From assembly GCF_020882245.1 (NCBI RefSeq), contig NC_083597.1:33768652-33832651 (forward strand): a stretch of 64,000 bases of DNA. Reading direction: 5' to 3'. The first letter of the stretch is position 1. Each line of letters opens with the position of its first letter. Positions 49,619 through 61,463 of this stretch are shown in pieces. The notes beneath the pieces were generated by a model. That model was not told the origin of the DNA. It ran no database searches and was given only the letters and a program-made list of their open reading frames with translations. The DNA is from Rhopalosiphum padi. Lineage: Eukaryota > Arthropoda > Insecta > Hemiptera > Aphididae. The position numbers were made by a program, and so were the translations under genes.

Positions 49619-49636
49619 GCACTCCGCCACTGCAAC
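49619..49636 (-). repeat. Transposon-terminus-like motif, inverted copy of that at 3739
   Basis: Read on the minus strand: GCAGTGGCGGAGTGCAAGT, two differences from the plus-strand motif at 3738. If it is an element end, the element would extend leftwards from here, but no partner end was found up to about 49,400. Confidence 0.3.
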
Positions 49637-49657
49637 TCGTATCAATTTGCATATTAG

Positions 49658-49791
49658 CACATCGAAAAACTACCCATCGCCCCTACATGTATGCCACCGT
49701 GTGTTTCCTTTGACGACAACTTTTATCATCATCGGATGAAAGTTTACAGCAGTTGCCGCCGGTCGATGATAATTCCCATGGACGAAAACGC
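49658..49791 (+). CDS. Candidate internal coding exon ending at a GTAAGTAT donor (hypothetical)
   Basis: An acceptor-like AG (TTTGCATATTAG, weak pyrimidine tract) at 49657 is followed by a frame open through 44 codons plus two bases to a consensus donor (AACGC followed by GTAAGTAT). In-frame stops lie immediately before the acceptor and immediately after the donor, so the open part coincides with the splice-site interval. The peptide includes PTCMPPCVSFDDNFYHHR and YSSCRRSMIIPMDEN. An ATG at 49691 would allow a first-exon reading instead. The block is less AT-rich than its flanks. No family is recognised. By length alone the frame could be chance. Confidence 0.25.
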
Positions 49792-52669
49792 GTAAGTATC
49801 GTTATTTATCCAATACCTATTCAGTCGATATGGCACTTGCGTACTATACGCACTGTATATTGATCACATTCGTTAAATTTACAAGTTCAAACAAAATATA
49901 TTAATCTGAAAATGTAAAATTAAACATGTTCAACGTATACTATATAGTGCAACATAATAAGAGTCCAGGAGAATACGTATATTATAAATATTAGTATGTA
50001 CCTAAATATAATATGTATTTTTTTAATTAATAACTATTTATTCATAAAAAGCATAAATTATAAATAAATACTTCAAACAATAAATTATGTATTGTTCATT
50101 TTTACACCAAAATCTATTTATACAAAATGTATTGTGTAGTAGAGTTCAAGTATTTATAAATTTTATCTCGATAATATTTTATTGCAACCCATAATTTTTA
50201 TAAAAAAATATATTTTAGACCATTAAAATTGCACTATTTTTTATCTGATAAAATATTAATTAGTGGATTTATAAAAACAATATACAAATTAAACACACAT
50301 TGAAATATTGTTAAATATAATATAATATACATTAGGTTTATGTGTATAACATTTAAAACTTGATTAACTTTCTTACATGGTTATAGTAGTATTCAGTATT
50401 TCTTCAATAATTAAAATTTTATAATTATCTTATAGTAGGTACCAAAATATATAGAAATACTTAGGAAGTAGAATGAAGGTTAAATGTATGCTTAGGTTCA
50501 TCTAAAATTTCAAAACTTACATTTTTGATAAAATTGTTTATGTTTCATCTTTAATAACTTTATTTTAGGAATTGCTTGCATTAAAATAGTTTTTTATCCC
50601 CTTAACAAGGTAAACATTGGTTGTTTGTGCACTTACGTCATAGTTTGTAATACATCATTGAACTTTGTAACTCCTAAATTCGTTTTTTCCCTACATCACT
50701 TTAAGAACTTCGGCTCAAATTGGAAAACACCTAGTTTTCATCTAAAACTTATCTCATCAATAATAATAAAGTTATTCGTTATTAAAAATAATGTGTCTTT
50801 AATTATTGTTAATTCATTCATGCACATATATAACATTTCTATCCTAATATTCATTATAAATTTTAATACAAGATTCTTTTTAAGTTTTTAAATTTAAAAA
50901 TAAAAAAAAATTCTACGGAATCTGAATACTGTGTTTATAAGCATTTCATGTTCAAATATTTATGACATAAAATATTCTCCAAGAATAACTTTTTCTCCAA
51001 TTTCTGATATATATATTTTTTTTACTTCAATAAATAAATAAATAAATAATAACACTAGATGCTTGAAATTTTCACCAAAATATGTATTATTATTTTAATT
51101 ATACGATAACATTTTGATATAAATCGTTTTGTCGATAAAAAATTATTTGCTAGATTATTCTTGAAAATTGAATACAAGATCTCATAAAAACTGTTCTTAT
51201 ATTGTTTAAAAATATGTAAATTACATAGGCCCATTTTTATTTATATGCATTTGGAGTGAGAATGTTGACAATATTTTTCGAAACCACAACAAAAATGCAA
51301 ACTATTTTTAAATTCATAAAAACTTTTCTTTTCATATCTTAGTTTATACAATTTAACACAAGATTTCTCATAAGTTATACATTTTATATTTATACTGAAA
51401 CTATACAATTTAAGAAATATTTAATTATTTCTTTATTAGATAAATTATTTACTATAACAATTTTAAGTTCAAAATTTGACGAAGTTACTTATTTATATAA
51501 TAAATACCGATGTCTATTATTAAAAAAATTATTTTTGGGAACTTAAATCTTTTATGCATATTATATTATTATTAGTTATACTATATGCAGTGAAATTTTC
51601 GATTTATTCTAAAATTGCATTATCTATTTATATGTTATACTATGAATCTATGTTGACTGTTTCACTGTATTTACAGAATGATGTTATTAAATTTGAGTTG
51701 TATACGTTGATATAATATTATGGTAAAAACATATTTTATTATAATAATTAAATACTGATACGATAAATTCAATACTTTTGGTAAAAGTTATACCAACTTA
51801 CCCTAATATATGTATTATTTAAATCAAAAAAGCATACCATGAAATATTTTATGTTTGTGATATCATTATATATACCTAGGTTAACAGGTTAACAGACTGT
51901 CTTCACTAGAATAATTTTATTACGATATATATATTTTGAATCCAAATTGAACACACTCATAATAGTGACCCACTCGACACCTTATCTACAGCAAAGCAGT
52001 TTCCACTTGCTTAACTTTTTTTAAAAAAAATACATTATAATATAATATATATTGTATTATCCTTATAGGGTAACTTTAATAAGGACTTTCTTTTTGATTC
52101 AATAGAAATATTGTGTTGACATAAAAAATATATTTAAAGGTATTGTAAAATGGGATAAACAAAAATAATGTTTACATGATTAATAATTTGTAGAATTAGA
52201 AACTACGTATGATAGTGTACATTTTAATTTTATGAACAATTTATTAATATTAATTATTATATTAAATTCATATTAATTAATAATACCTATTTTATCATTT
52301 TAAATTAACTTCAACATTTATGTTTGGGTAGAAACTATAATAATATGTCATAAATATTAAAATATAAATTACTAGGTACAGTTTATTTTAAACAATCAAC
52401 ACCTAGCCAATGAAACAATAATTACGGAATTTGTATGTGAAGTTATGTATTATTATGATTATAATTATTACGGTAGACGTATACCTAACGTATTACACAG
52501 ATAACGTGTGGCCGTGTGGGTAAGAGCCTATATTAACTGTTAACTGAATTTAAATTTAATTTGTTTTTAATATGGTTTTCATGATCATAACAATGGAAAT
52601 GAAAAACATACAAAACATAAACACATTTTATCGATCCGCAAAATGCTAGTTTTAGTAATTTAGTGTGAA
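49792..52669. other. AT-rich gene-free stretch
   Basis: No recognisable gene. The plus frame 50625-50891 lacks an ATG start and a known domain. An AAAT/TAAA microsatellite lies near 51031-51051. A T-rich to AG-rich mosaic elsewhere gives many weak splice-like sites. Confidence 0.5.
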
Positions 52670-52674
52670 AGACC

Positions 52675-52785
52675 ATGGCAAATCTGCGACAAAATTTCCA
52701 TAAGCTTTTAACGGAAATTATTTATGGCCGACCATTATTCCACAGGTCCGTCTCACATTCCTTGCCTTATGTACGGATACTATAA
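52675..52785 (+). CDS. Candidate 36-codon small ORF with strong Kozak context (hypothetical)
   Basis: GACCATGGCA gives an excellent start context, rare in this AT-rich DNA. The frame encodes 36 residues beginning MANLRQNFHKLLTEIIYGRP and ends at TAA 52783-52785. A possible weak donor (CACAG followed by GTCCGT) sits at 52744. Two more short ATG frames of balanced composition follow in the same block, at 52822 (22 codons) and 53053 (29 codons). The 52670-53210 block may therefore be a relic of a gene or a conserved element rather than a set of real peptides. No similarity is recognised. Confidence 0.2.
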   Translation: MANLRQNFHKLLTEIIYGRPLFHRSVSHSLPYVRIL

Positions 52786-53052
52786 TTCGAGGAACCAACA
52801 GGGATAGCTTGCTTCATTACCATGAACATTATCGCTTTACCCTCCAAATATACTAACTTTGAACTGTACCCAAAACTTCTGTCCCTTTAGTAGTATTAAT
52901 TTCATTCAAAAACTTAAATAAAAAATCAAATTGCCTCGAAAGACTTCTCTTTTTACGTTTCAGTTTATTCTATTTTTATTTTTTTTAATTTGTGTATTAC
53001 CCCCGAGTCCTCTTAAATTTAATTAAAGTTCTTTTACGGTTAGACGGTTTTC

Positions 53053-53142
53053 ATGGGTAAGGCAATAAAAGCGAAGTATACACCAGAACCACGAACAGAA
53101 GTTCCACAATTCGATTATATAAATTATACTATTGTTGTTTGA
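53053..53142 (+). CDS. Candidate 29-codon small ORF (hypothetical)
   Basis: ATG GGT AAG opens a 29-residue frame, MGKAIKAKYTPEPRTEVPQF followed by DYINYTIVV, ending at TGA 53140-53142. It has balanced, Lys/Glu/Pro-containing composition unlike the AT-driven frames around it. An in-frame stop lies four codons upstream. No promoter, splice site or homologue is evident. It belongs to the same atypical block as 52675-52785. Confidence 0.12.
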   Translation: MGKAIKAKYTPEPRTEVPQFDYINYTIVV

Positions 53143-53209
53143 AAATAGAGTCTTTGAACGTCTAAGGCACTTAGATCACCAGCCTCGTTACACAAATCAC
53201 TCAAGCAGA

Positions 53210-55039
53210 TTAATTAAAAGAGAAATCCATTTAATGTTAAGTTAATATTTTACAAGATATATAATCAGGCTGATATTACAAAAGAAGTTATTTGAACTTG
53301 AAAATAAATACATTTATTCAATTAATCCAAAACGTCTATACAACAACAATATTAAAAAAGTTTATACATAGTTACAAATATTATAGCTATAATAAAGCTA
53401 TAGTATGTTTATAGTTCTAACAAAGCATATAGTAATAGCACTTTTTATCTAGTATAATATTTTATAGTTTGCTTATGCTTAATAACAGTAATGTTGGTAT
53501 TCAAAATAAAAATACGTAACATTTGCCAAGAAGAGAAATAATAAAAATTACATAATTGATGAAAAGGAAAACGTAATAAATGAGAAAAAAAATGTTCAAC
53601 AAAGTAAATTCTAAAATAAAAATATCAATTTTTTATAAAATAACTAGAGCAGGATAGATTTAAATATGACTATACAAAATATACACATATTATTTCTGAA
53701 ATATATATGAGTAAACAATAATCCTGTTTTAAAAACAATTATAAGTACTTAAAGCATTTATATGAGCTTATTATATTTTTGTATTTTGTACTTAAATAGT
53801 TGTATTAACTTAAAGTGTAAATTTTTTACTAGAACTATGAATTATTAAAGTTAATGTTTTAAAAGAACATTTAATATCATATTTTAATACATTTGTACTA
53901 GGTATTTCGGACATTTAATAGCTATTGATGTTTTCAATTAAATTCTTAACAAAAAGCTCAGCATAAGTATACAAAATTAAATTAAAAGTTATTTTGAGTT
54001 TCTGAAATAAATATTAAACATTAATTTTGTTTAATTAAATCGTTTTATTATGTATATATAATTAATAAACATTAATGAACGTATTCATAGGCACATTTTG
54101 CCAGTAATCAGTTTAGTTTCTACTAAACAAATTTAATTTGACCTCCGGTTTAATGTAATATTCATGAATACGATTTTAATTACCACAACATTATTTGAAA
54201 TTAGAGATCAAGATATAATTTTCATTTAAATAAATACATAATAGACTTTACTATTTAAATTGAATTTGAATACCTATGTATATATATCAAACATTTTTAT
54301 ATGATTACCTATTAATAACTTTTAACTTTCAAAATGTAAAAATGATCTTAAAAGAGAAAAAAACGCTCTCATTAACTTGGTTTGGCCTTCTTAATAATAT
54401 TTGAATGTTATTTCTGTAGTCCTGGACTTCGAAATCCCAAAAAATGCATTTGCATCTAAGAAATAAAAAATGACCTAAGATCATACAAATCACCAAGACT
54501 ATACAATTATGATCGAAGAACATAAAAAAAATACTCTTCATGTGTTTTTAACCATTTAATAAGGCTCATGTATAAGAACAAGAAATAATTATATTAGATT
54601 ATATTATACACTAAGTTAAAAAATGTATGTACAGTTTTTATTGAACTTTTATAGCATAATGTACATTATTTAAACTCCAATGCATGTACTCATTTCATAT
54701 TGTAATATTCGATAAAGACAACAAATGAAAAATACATATTGTGCAAATTTAAAAAAAATATTTATATATATTGTACTATATATTATGGTATATTAATACA
54801 TTGGGTTTGGAATATTATTTCCTTATGATATAAATTTAATGTATAGTTGTATTGAGTGGTTAAAAAATTAGCGATCTGACCAATTGAAAATTGTGCATTT
54901 ACTGTGAATGACGGCGAGTGATATATGTCATATTATCGACGTATCATACCATGAATTCATACATATTACGAGTATAGTCGTGTACGTTTATTGACCAAGA
55001 TACTATCAAATTATAATGATTATTGGAATTTGTGAAATG
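53210..55039. other. AT-rich gene-free stretch
   Basis: AT-rich sequence with dense stops and no recognisable features. The minus frame 54541-54329 (70 codons, starts with ATG) is Phe/Ile/Leu-rich, lacks a known domain and is not called. Confidence 0.5.
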
Positions 55040-55936
55040 CCTGACACGCAAACGTTTTAGTATTTAGTAGTCGCGCGCAATCGAATGCTGTAGATATAAT
55101 TAAATTGTTATCGGATATTTAGTGCACGTTCCGGGGATAGTTCGGTTCGGAAATCAAACCCTTAGTTGTCATACTGCGTGAAGTGGGGTGGTTGCAAATT
55201 TACAACAATATCTATATAAAATATATCTGTCTGATTGTACAATTATACTGAGAACAAGAAGAAGAATAAAAACAATGTCAACATTTACTTTTGACTCGAG
55301 AATTTGCTCCGACGAATTAATAAACGAAGTCAACAGGATCTGACCTTGACAGCCCAGTACCGCGACGGTCACTGGTCGCCCGCTGGTCGGTGAAACGTCC
55401 GGTCGACTTCCGTGTCCGCGTCAAACGAAATAGCGTGATCTACGACAGTAGTAAAAAAAAAAATATAAATCAGGAGAGCAGAAAAATATGTTTCGAGAGT
55501 GTACGACAAAGGCTAAACCGTGCGGCGGTGTGTGAACATCGGAGTCCATTTGATTTGGCGGAGACGGAAACCGATCCGCCTCGGGCGTCACTGAGCCGTA
55601 GCCTCGTCTCTGCAGTACACGTGGGTAGTGCGGCTTATACATAATATTTTGTAATACTGCGAGCCCTGCGGGTGGACAAACGGCGAACAGAAGACACATC
55701 AAAGAGTTTTTTCCTTTGCTGAAAACGAGACGGACGAAAAGACGGGAAACGGAGATGCCCTATATATATGACGTGCACAGAAACGGTCGGTGGACTCGGG
55801 GGTGGTGGCGACAGCAGTGTAAGGGTACGGTATGCCCGCTTGCGCTCACCCGTGGTACGTCATGCGTTCTAACGTGGTTATGATTTCACGGTTGCCTGGT
55901 CACCCGTACGTCAAGTACGCACGCGCCCACGTGTAC

Positions 55937-55978
55937 GTGTATATGTGTGTGTGCGTGTGTGCATGTGGGTGTGTGGGT
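55937..55978 (+). repeat. Interrupted (TG)n microsatellite
   Basis: GTGTACGTGTATATGTGTGT-type alternating repeat of about 40 bases in CpG-enriched island F. Confidence 0.85.
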
Positions 55979-56091
55979 TTGCGCGTGTTACACAAAACAG
56001 AAACTGCACGGCTCGCGTGAGGGGTGGCGGCCGTGGCGGCCGTGTCGGCAGAGGTATATATAATATTATCGTGCAGTCGACGACGACAGTA

Positions 56092-56125
56092 GTGGTGATG
56101 GCGGTGGTGGTGGCGGTGGTGCAGC
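56092..56125 (+). repeat. Degenerate (GGT)n tract
   Basis: GTGGTGATGGCGGTGGTGGT-type trinucleotide repeat giving the Val/Met-rich plus frame across it. Non-coding in all likelihood. Confidence 0.75.
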
Positions 56126-56962
56126 AAGAGATCGTCTTCGTCGTAGCAATATGCAGACATCCCTCGTATTCTTGGCCAAATCCCCTTCCTCGACTCACGC
56201 TCCCGTTGACTTCGCTTCGGGGCCACCGTACCGGAACACTTTGCTAATATCAACAATTATTACTATGATATTGCGTGGCAGTCGGCTCTCGCCGGCACCG
56301 AACGGGCTCCGCGAGAGAAAAAAAAAAAAATACATATTTCAATATTATACGGCGAACGACGTCGGTCGGGAGCAGAAGGAATTTATAACGCTTGCGATAT
56401 CGTTTTGGATCCGTTTACCCGATCCCGGTCAGATATTTCGCACACAGCATCTCGGCGAGAACCAATTTAATGGTTTGGCTAGCAGATGAAATTCCATCGT
56501 CTATTAACACGCCCGTCACGTTGCCGGCTAACTGACCGGTTAAAATATTATTATATTATTGCATTGTGTTTAATCATGCGAGCACGTGGATAGCTCCGCA
56601 CCGCTATAATATATCAGACGCGATAAGAGTGATTGCTGCGAAGCGCCGCCAATGCTCAATGGCACCGTTGTGGCGTTCTTTATCGTCTCGGCGTGGCGGC
56701 GTTATTATACAATATAATAATATATCGATATAATAATTGGGTTTGGATTTTTATACATTCAATATCGACGACAGTTGTTCAAACTTTCTCGGAGTGCCAT
56801 CCAACGAAGTTATAACCAAAATATTATTTTTATTAAAAATAAATAATAATTTCAAAATCTTTACCGTAATTAGTATGAATTATGCAACGAACACCTATCA
56901 ACTACGGTTGACCGTTCAAAGCTAGCGTACAGCTCAAAAGTTTGAAAATAAATAAAACTTAA

Positions 56963-57395
56963 GTGGTTGCCATACCCGCATGTGTTGTCTCTGTCTTACT
57001 AACGTACCTACTTCATAACAAAATTTCGTTCAGCAGAATACATTTTGTGATGTTAGTTTTAATATTAGAGTAAATTTACCTATTATCAAATTTAAGGTAA
57101 GAATATTATCAAGACAATGACATATGCTTTTATTGGTATTATTATTTTAAAGTGAGTTATAGCTATGTAAAATATTATAACTTTTAAATGTTCATAACTC
57201 ACTTTAAAATGATAATACCAATAAAAGCATATGCCATTGTCTAGATAATATTCTTACCTTTAAATTTGATAATGGGTAAATTTACTTTAATATTAAAGCT
57301 AACCTCACAAAATATATTATTCTGCTGAACGAAAATTTGTTATGAAGCAGGTACGTTAGTAAGACAGAGACAACACATGCGGGTTTGGCGTCCTC
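56963..57395. mobile_element. 433-bp near-perfect hairpin MITE flanked by TTAA
   Basis: The left arm 56963-57160 and right arm 57194-57395 are inverted copies of each other with only scattered substitutions and a few small gaps, leaving a 33-base loop. Termini read GTGGTTGCCATACCCGCATG on the left and, reverse-complemented, GAGGACGCCAAACCCGCATG on the right. Both ends abut TTAA (56959-56962 and 57396-57399), as expected of a TTAA target duplication. It has no coding capacity. Full-length inverted repeats of this type are typical non-autonomous (fold-back) DNA transposons. TTAA duplications are characteristic of the piggyBac superfamily, but the ends do not show the usual CCC start, so the superfamily is open. 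High arm identity suggests recent insertion or arm homogenisation. A transcript would form a long dsRNA. Confidence 0.85.
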
Positions 57396-57399
57396 TTAA

Positions 57400-58689
57400 A
57401 TAATAATAATGATTTATACAAAAAAAAAACGAAATATTCAAGATAAGAATAATAATTACATTCCAGATGTTTTAAAAGTTCTTTTACGTCACACAAACGG
57501 ACTACTCTATATTATAATAATTTAAATATAATATCACAACAATACACCATAGATTGTTTCAAATAAAAAAACTAATAATGAAACAAATATATTTTGGTTC
57601 ATTCGACGATCATCCAAGACGGTCATTACAAAGACACGTGATCAGATTCTATTGATAATAACATATATTAGATTTAGGGTGAAAATACACGCCAAATAAA
57701 TGTGAAACACAAAATTCGTTTTTTTTTCCGTGCGTGGAAAATCGTTTAAATTCAATTGGCCCCTATCTTGCACCCAAAGTGTCACTTTCTGTTCCCATAA
57801 AGCGACGAGTGTTCTTGGCAAAGTTCGTTATTCCTGGTGTCGTTAGGCATTTCCGTTTCTTTTTTCTTTGGTTTATTACGAAATTCTGTCACGTTGTCGA
57901 AAAGAGAAAAACAAAATAACGGTAAATAAATATATATATATATACGTATAAGCCAACTCCATTCCTTTTTATATGAAAAATAATGTTTTTGTTCATAGAA
58001 GGTCATTTTTTCTCTACTCTATTTTAAAAATGTATTTCAAAATCGAAATTGTACGTATAAATGTTCCAAGGTATACCTAATAAAAACACATTATGCCATT
58101 TTTCTTGAAGAAATTACTTTAACAAATTAAATTAAAACAAAATGTTCTATAGAGTAGGTACACTTAGAAATAAAGATGCTCTTAGTGTAAATGTTTATAT
58201 TTTTAATTAATAGTATATACCTCTAATAATATGAACTACATTTAAAATAGCTTGAATTATTCAAATGATGGTAATAATAAAACAACAGAAGTTTTAGTCT
58301 CAAATATTAAGTAGAATATTTAGTGTTAGTTGCTTATAAGTTACTTATAGTTTGTAGTTTTATATTCGCAAATTAAATTAGAATGTGTTTAAAATGTATC
58401 AATTCATAAGACAACTATACAAAATAAAATAAATTAAATTATCAATAATACGTTTAAAAAAACACTATTTATTTTATAGATCTACCAAACGTAATCAGAG
58501 ATGTAGCTAATATGATTCTATTCAATGAAATCATTAATGATGATCAAAAACAAATAACAATATAATGAATTTTAACTGATTTTAAAAGCGAGTTGTAAAA
58601 CAATTCATTGAATAACAACTAAGTTGTTTGGGAGCACAGTCGTATAAAATATTGTAAATATTATTTAAATATTAACTGATTGCAATTAT
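57400..58689. other. AT-rich interval
   Basis: No recognisable gene. The opposite-strand frames at 57734-58006 overlap and have no domains. A short TA repeat lies near 57931-57946. Confidence 0.5.
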
Positions 58690-59640
58690 TTAAGAAAAAT
58701 ACCGACTGTTTAACTTTGTGGTCTTCGAACAGAACTACCCGTACGAACACAGTCATTACTTATTTTAACGATTTTTTTTCCTTCTGGCAAAAGATAGATT
58801 ATTCAATCCGAAGCTCGCCCTACAAATACGTAAGTTATGAACCACGGGGGAATTTTGAAAAGATTTTCGTTTCTGCGAACGTTTATTATTATGTATTTTT
58901 TTTCCGCCACCGCGGTATAGGTATACTTAGATATACTATATACTTACAAATCATCCGACACCTCCCGTCCCCAACGACTCCTGGGAAATAAGTTTCATCG
59001 TTGCATACGTTTAATCAAGTTTCCCGTCGAACGGTTTTCGTCATTTCCCGGCGTGTAAGCCCGCCGCATTAGGACGGTGTTCCCGAAATCATACGCATAA
59101 TGCAACGGTACACCGCCGGTCGTGGAGACGAGACGTGAAGTACTATGCCTACGACGACGTGATGTGTGATTAGTGTTATAATATTATTTCGATGCCTCGT
59201 TCGTCGCAAAGGCACCTCGAGTTCATGACGTATATCAATAATACCACGTAATATATGCTTTATCGTCGTTGGCCAAAATAAGGCGTCGGCTGCGAAGAGA
59301 TTTTCGCGCCTTTTCCCCGGATGTCAACATACGCGATCTACAATATTATTGCAGTGTTGTTATCTACGGTTTCCGGTCATCGGCTCTACTCTTCCGACGC
59401 ACGTGAGTTCTATTTTCGAGTGACAAAAAAAAAAAATACACGATCATCATCACCGTCGTGTTCTCGTCAGCAGCGTCTCTGTGTATACTATACAGAACGT
59501 TGTTATACACGAAATAATCGTGCGACGAATTTGACAAAAGCCTTTAGTACTTAAAATATTCGATAGAAACATTTGCATACAGATGTGGGATGACGCTGAA
59601 CACACAGCCGACTTGCGAGTTAATAGTTACAGAGCACTCG
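58690..59640. promoter_or_regulatory. CpG-enriched island G upstream of a candidate signal-peptide exon
   Basis: CpG-rich from about 58720, densest at 58990-59420. A plus frame without ATG (58680-58991) contains a GTAAGT donor at 58830. A minus GTAAGT donor lies at about 58957. The candidate first exon at 59321-59402 sits in the right half. The arrangement suits a promoter region, but no core promoter element could be fixed with confidence. Confidence 0.3.
59321..59402 (+). CDS. Candidate first exon encoding a signal peptide, ending at a GTGAGT donor (hypothetical)
   Basis: ATG at 59321 opens MSTYAIYNIIAVLLSTVSG followed by HRLYSSDA. This is a short N-region, a hydrophobic core (IIAVLLSTV) and small residues (SG) at a plausible cleavage point, the layout of a secretory signal peptide. 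At 59403 the frame meets a consensus donor GTGAGTTCT in phase 1. Signal-peptide first exons followed by a phase-1 intron are common in animal secreted proteins. Unspliced, the frame runs 77 codons to 59554 with a Lys/Arg/Ser-rich tail containing three cysteines, so a small secreted peptide is the alternative. It lies in a CpG island, as a 5' exon would. No family is recognised and no second exon is proved. Confidence 0.3.
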
Positions 59641-60649
59641 TGGTTCGTCGATTTACTTTGTTCGAGAGGTTTAAATTTACCGACCTACAATATAAAACTA
59701 ATCTATATAGGTTATTTGTACTGACAAACCGCTACAAAATGAATTTTATTCATTAATTTAAATTTGCACAGACATTTCGATAATCTCATGATTCGCCAAT
59801 GTAATTATGACAAATTTACGTATTGTTTACGCGAAATTAATTGATTTGCATCGCAACTGTGTGTAAATATTATATACAGCGTTAGTATTTACAATTTGCC
59901 GATACATTTTCCGTTTTAGAAACCTCATTGTGTCCGTCCAAGAACACCTGAATATGTGATTATGTTGTTATTCCACATTATTACATTTAATTGTATTCAC
60001 ACTGGAAGTGGTCAAACATTCATCATGTGCATACTCGTACACATAATATCATTCTACGTATCTGCTAGTTTTTGTGTACATAATTTTTACAAATTGAATT
60101 TTAGTCGTAGTTATTTCCATTGGTGCGTTATAGTTTTAGTGTTATCAGACAACAAAAATAAGGTTTAAAAAAAATAAACATTCGTGTAACCCACATTATC
60201 GCAGAGTGTACCGGTGGTAAAACACAAATAGCAAATTATGTGCCACGCATCACACTTTTTCATTAAAAAAAAAAATGTCTACTATTTTCTTAAACGATTC
60301 CCATCATAGTATTTTTTAGTGACTCAAAATTTGTTCATATCAATCTTGAAAAATATTTTAGTGAGAAATATGAGGAACGAGAAAAAAAAACTTTTTTGAT
60401 GTACAGTGTTGTAGTTATTGTAACGTTCTAAGTTTCTAACCACGTATATTCTACAGGTAATCGCTTTATTGACCCTAAAATTGTTTACAACGAATACATT
60501 GTATGTTTTTATAAAAAGTTATTTTTTTTTCAATGATAGTTCTAAAATGAATTGATAATAATTAAATTATATTCATATTATGATATAAGTATAAATAAAT
60601 AGCTGAACCATAAAATGTATATAATAAACAGTTTTCAATTTATTCATTA
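59641..60649. other. AT-rich interval
   Basis: No recognised gene. The plus frame 59956-60168 (70 codons) is Phe/Ile/Ser-rich without a known domain. Short A and T homopolymers near 60266 and 60523. Confidence 0.45.
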
Positions 60650-61182
60650 TACCAATAACTCGTTTCTGCGTTGCGTTGCGTAAAAATAATGACGTCCGTT
60701 AATCATTGAAATGCGTGGATATTTGATTGAAATAAATAATACGAACTACACTCGCAAAAACCAAGGCAGATTCTGTAATCAGGGCTTTGCACCCGAATCA
60801 TTTATTATGTAAATAATCGTATAGGTTTTTGGGCGATGGATTTTTTTTTAATGGCATTTAGGGGTGTTACGGATTTCTGTTAATTCGGGTGTTAGGTCCC
60901 GCCATAATGCTAACGTTTTTGGGGAAAAAAAAATATAAAATACTTTCGTGATAAAAGTTTGTTGGCGATTGCGATAAAATCAAAAATACAAAAACAAAAC
61001 ACAAAAAACAATACGCACAATGGTACGCATTACCTTAAAATTCAGTACAATTGGTCGCACTACATTATCTTATGCTATTAGAACATAAAATCGTTCGCAT
61101 GCGTGCCGGGGAAAACATTTACTTAAAATAGCGGCCGCTGGCAGCTATTCGATACGATACAGTTAATTCATGACTACAATAC

Positions 61183-61188
61183 TCTCTA

Positions 61189-61234
<46 letters not shown>
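61183..61234 (+). repeat. Compound (TC)n(AC)n microsatellite
   Basis: About nine TC units directly followed by 17 AC units. A clean compound dinucleotide repeat. Confidence 0.95.
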
Positions 61235-61236
<2 letters not shown>

Positions 61237-61418
61237 AGGTATAATATGGTATTGTAGTATTACACTAGACGCACTTGTGAGTGTATGTGTAAGCACTAAT
61301 TTATTTCACATAATTACTCGCACACTACGATAAAATTTTATATCCTACACATTAATTCGGTTATTCGATTTTACTGTGAAGAAATATATTATACAGAATA
61401 AATCGTATGCATATAAAG

Positions 61419-61422
<4 letters not shown>

Positions 61423-61458
<36 letters not shown>

Positions 61459-61463
61459 ATATA
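61423..61463 (+). repeat. Compound (TA)n(TG)n microsatellite
   Basis: About 13 TA units followed by about six TG units and a few TA. The same TA-to-TG structure occurs at 4538-4570. Confidence 0.9.

Larger units (their letters stand above)
55040..56700. promoter_or_regulatory. CpG-enriched island F with a TATA-like box
   Basis: The longest CpG-rich block in the right half. TATATATA at about 55761-55769 is followed directly by TGACGTGC (CRE-like). An ATG lies at 55832, about 70 bases downstream, opening a 62-codon frame, MPACAHPWYVMRSNVVMISR, whose end is the translated TG repeat. Frames of 84-118 codons overlap on both strands (55390-56489). Most start with non-ATG codons and are GC-driven, and none is recognisable. 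Promoter or first-exon function is an inference from composition and the TATA/CRE-like words. Confidence 0.35.

Noticed and set aside
55900..56489. Overlapping 95-118 codon frames on both strands in CpG island F
   Set aside because: The repetitive composition (His/Thr-rich from TG repeats, Val/Met-rich from GGT repeats) and mutual overlap point to GC-rich non-coding DNA. The ATG frame 56151-56489 has no recognisable feature.
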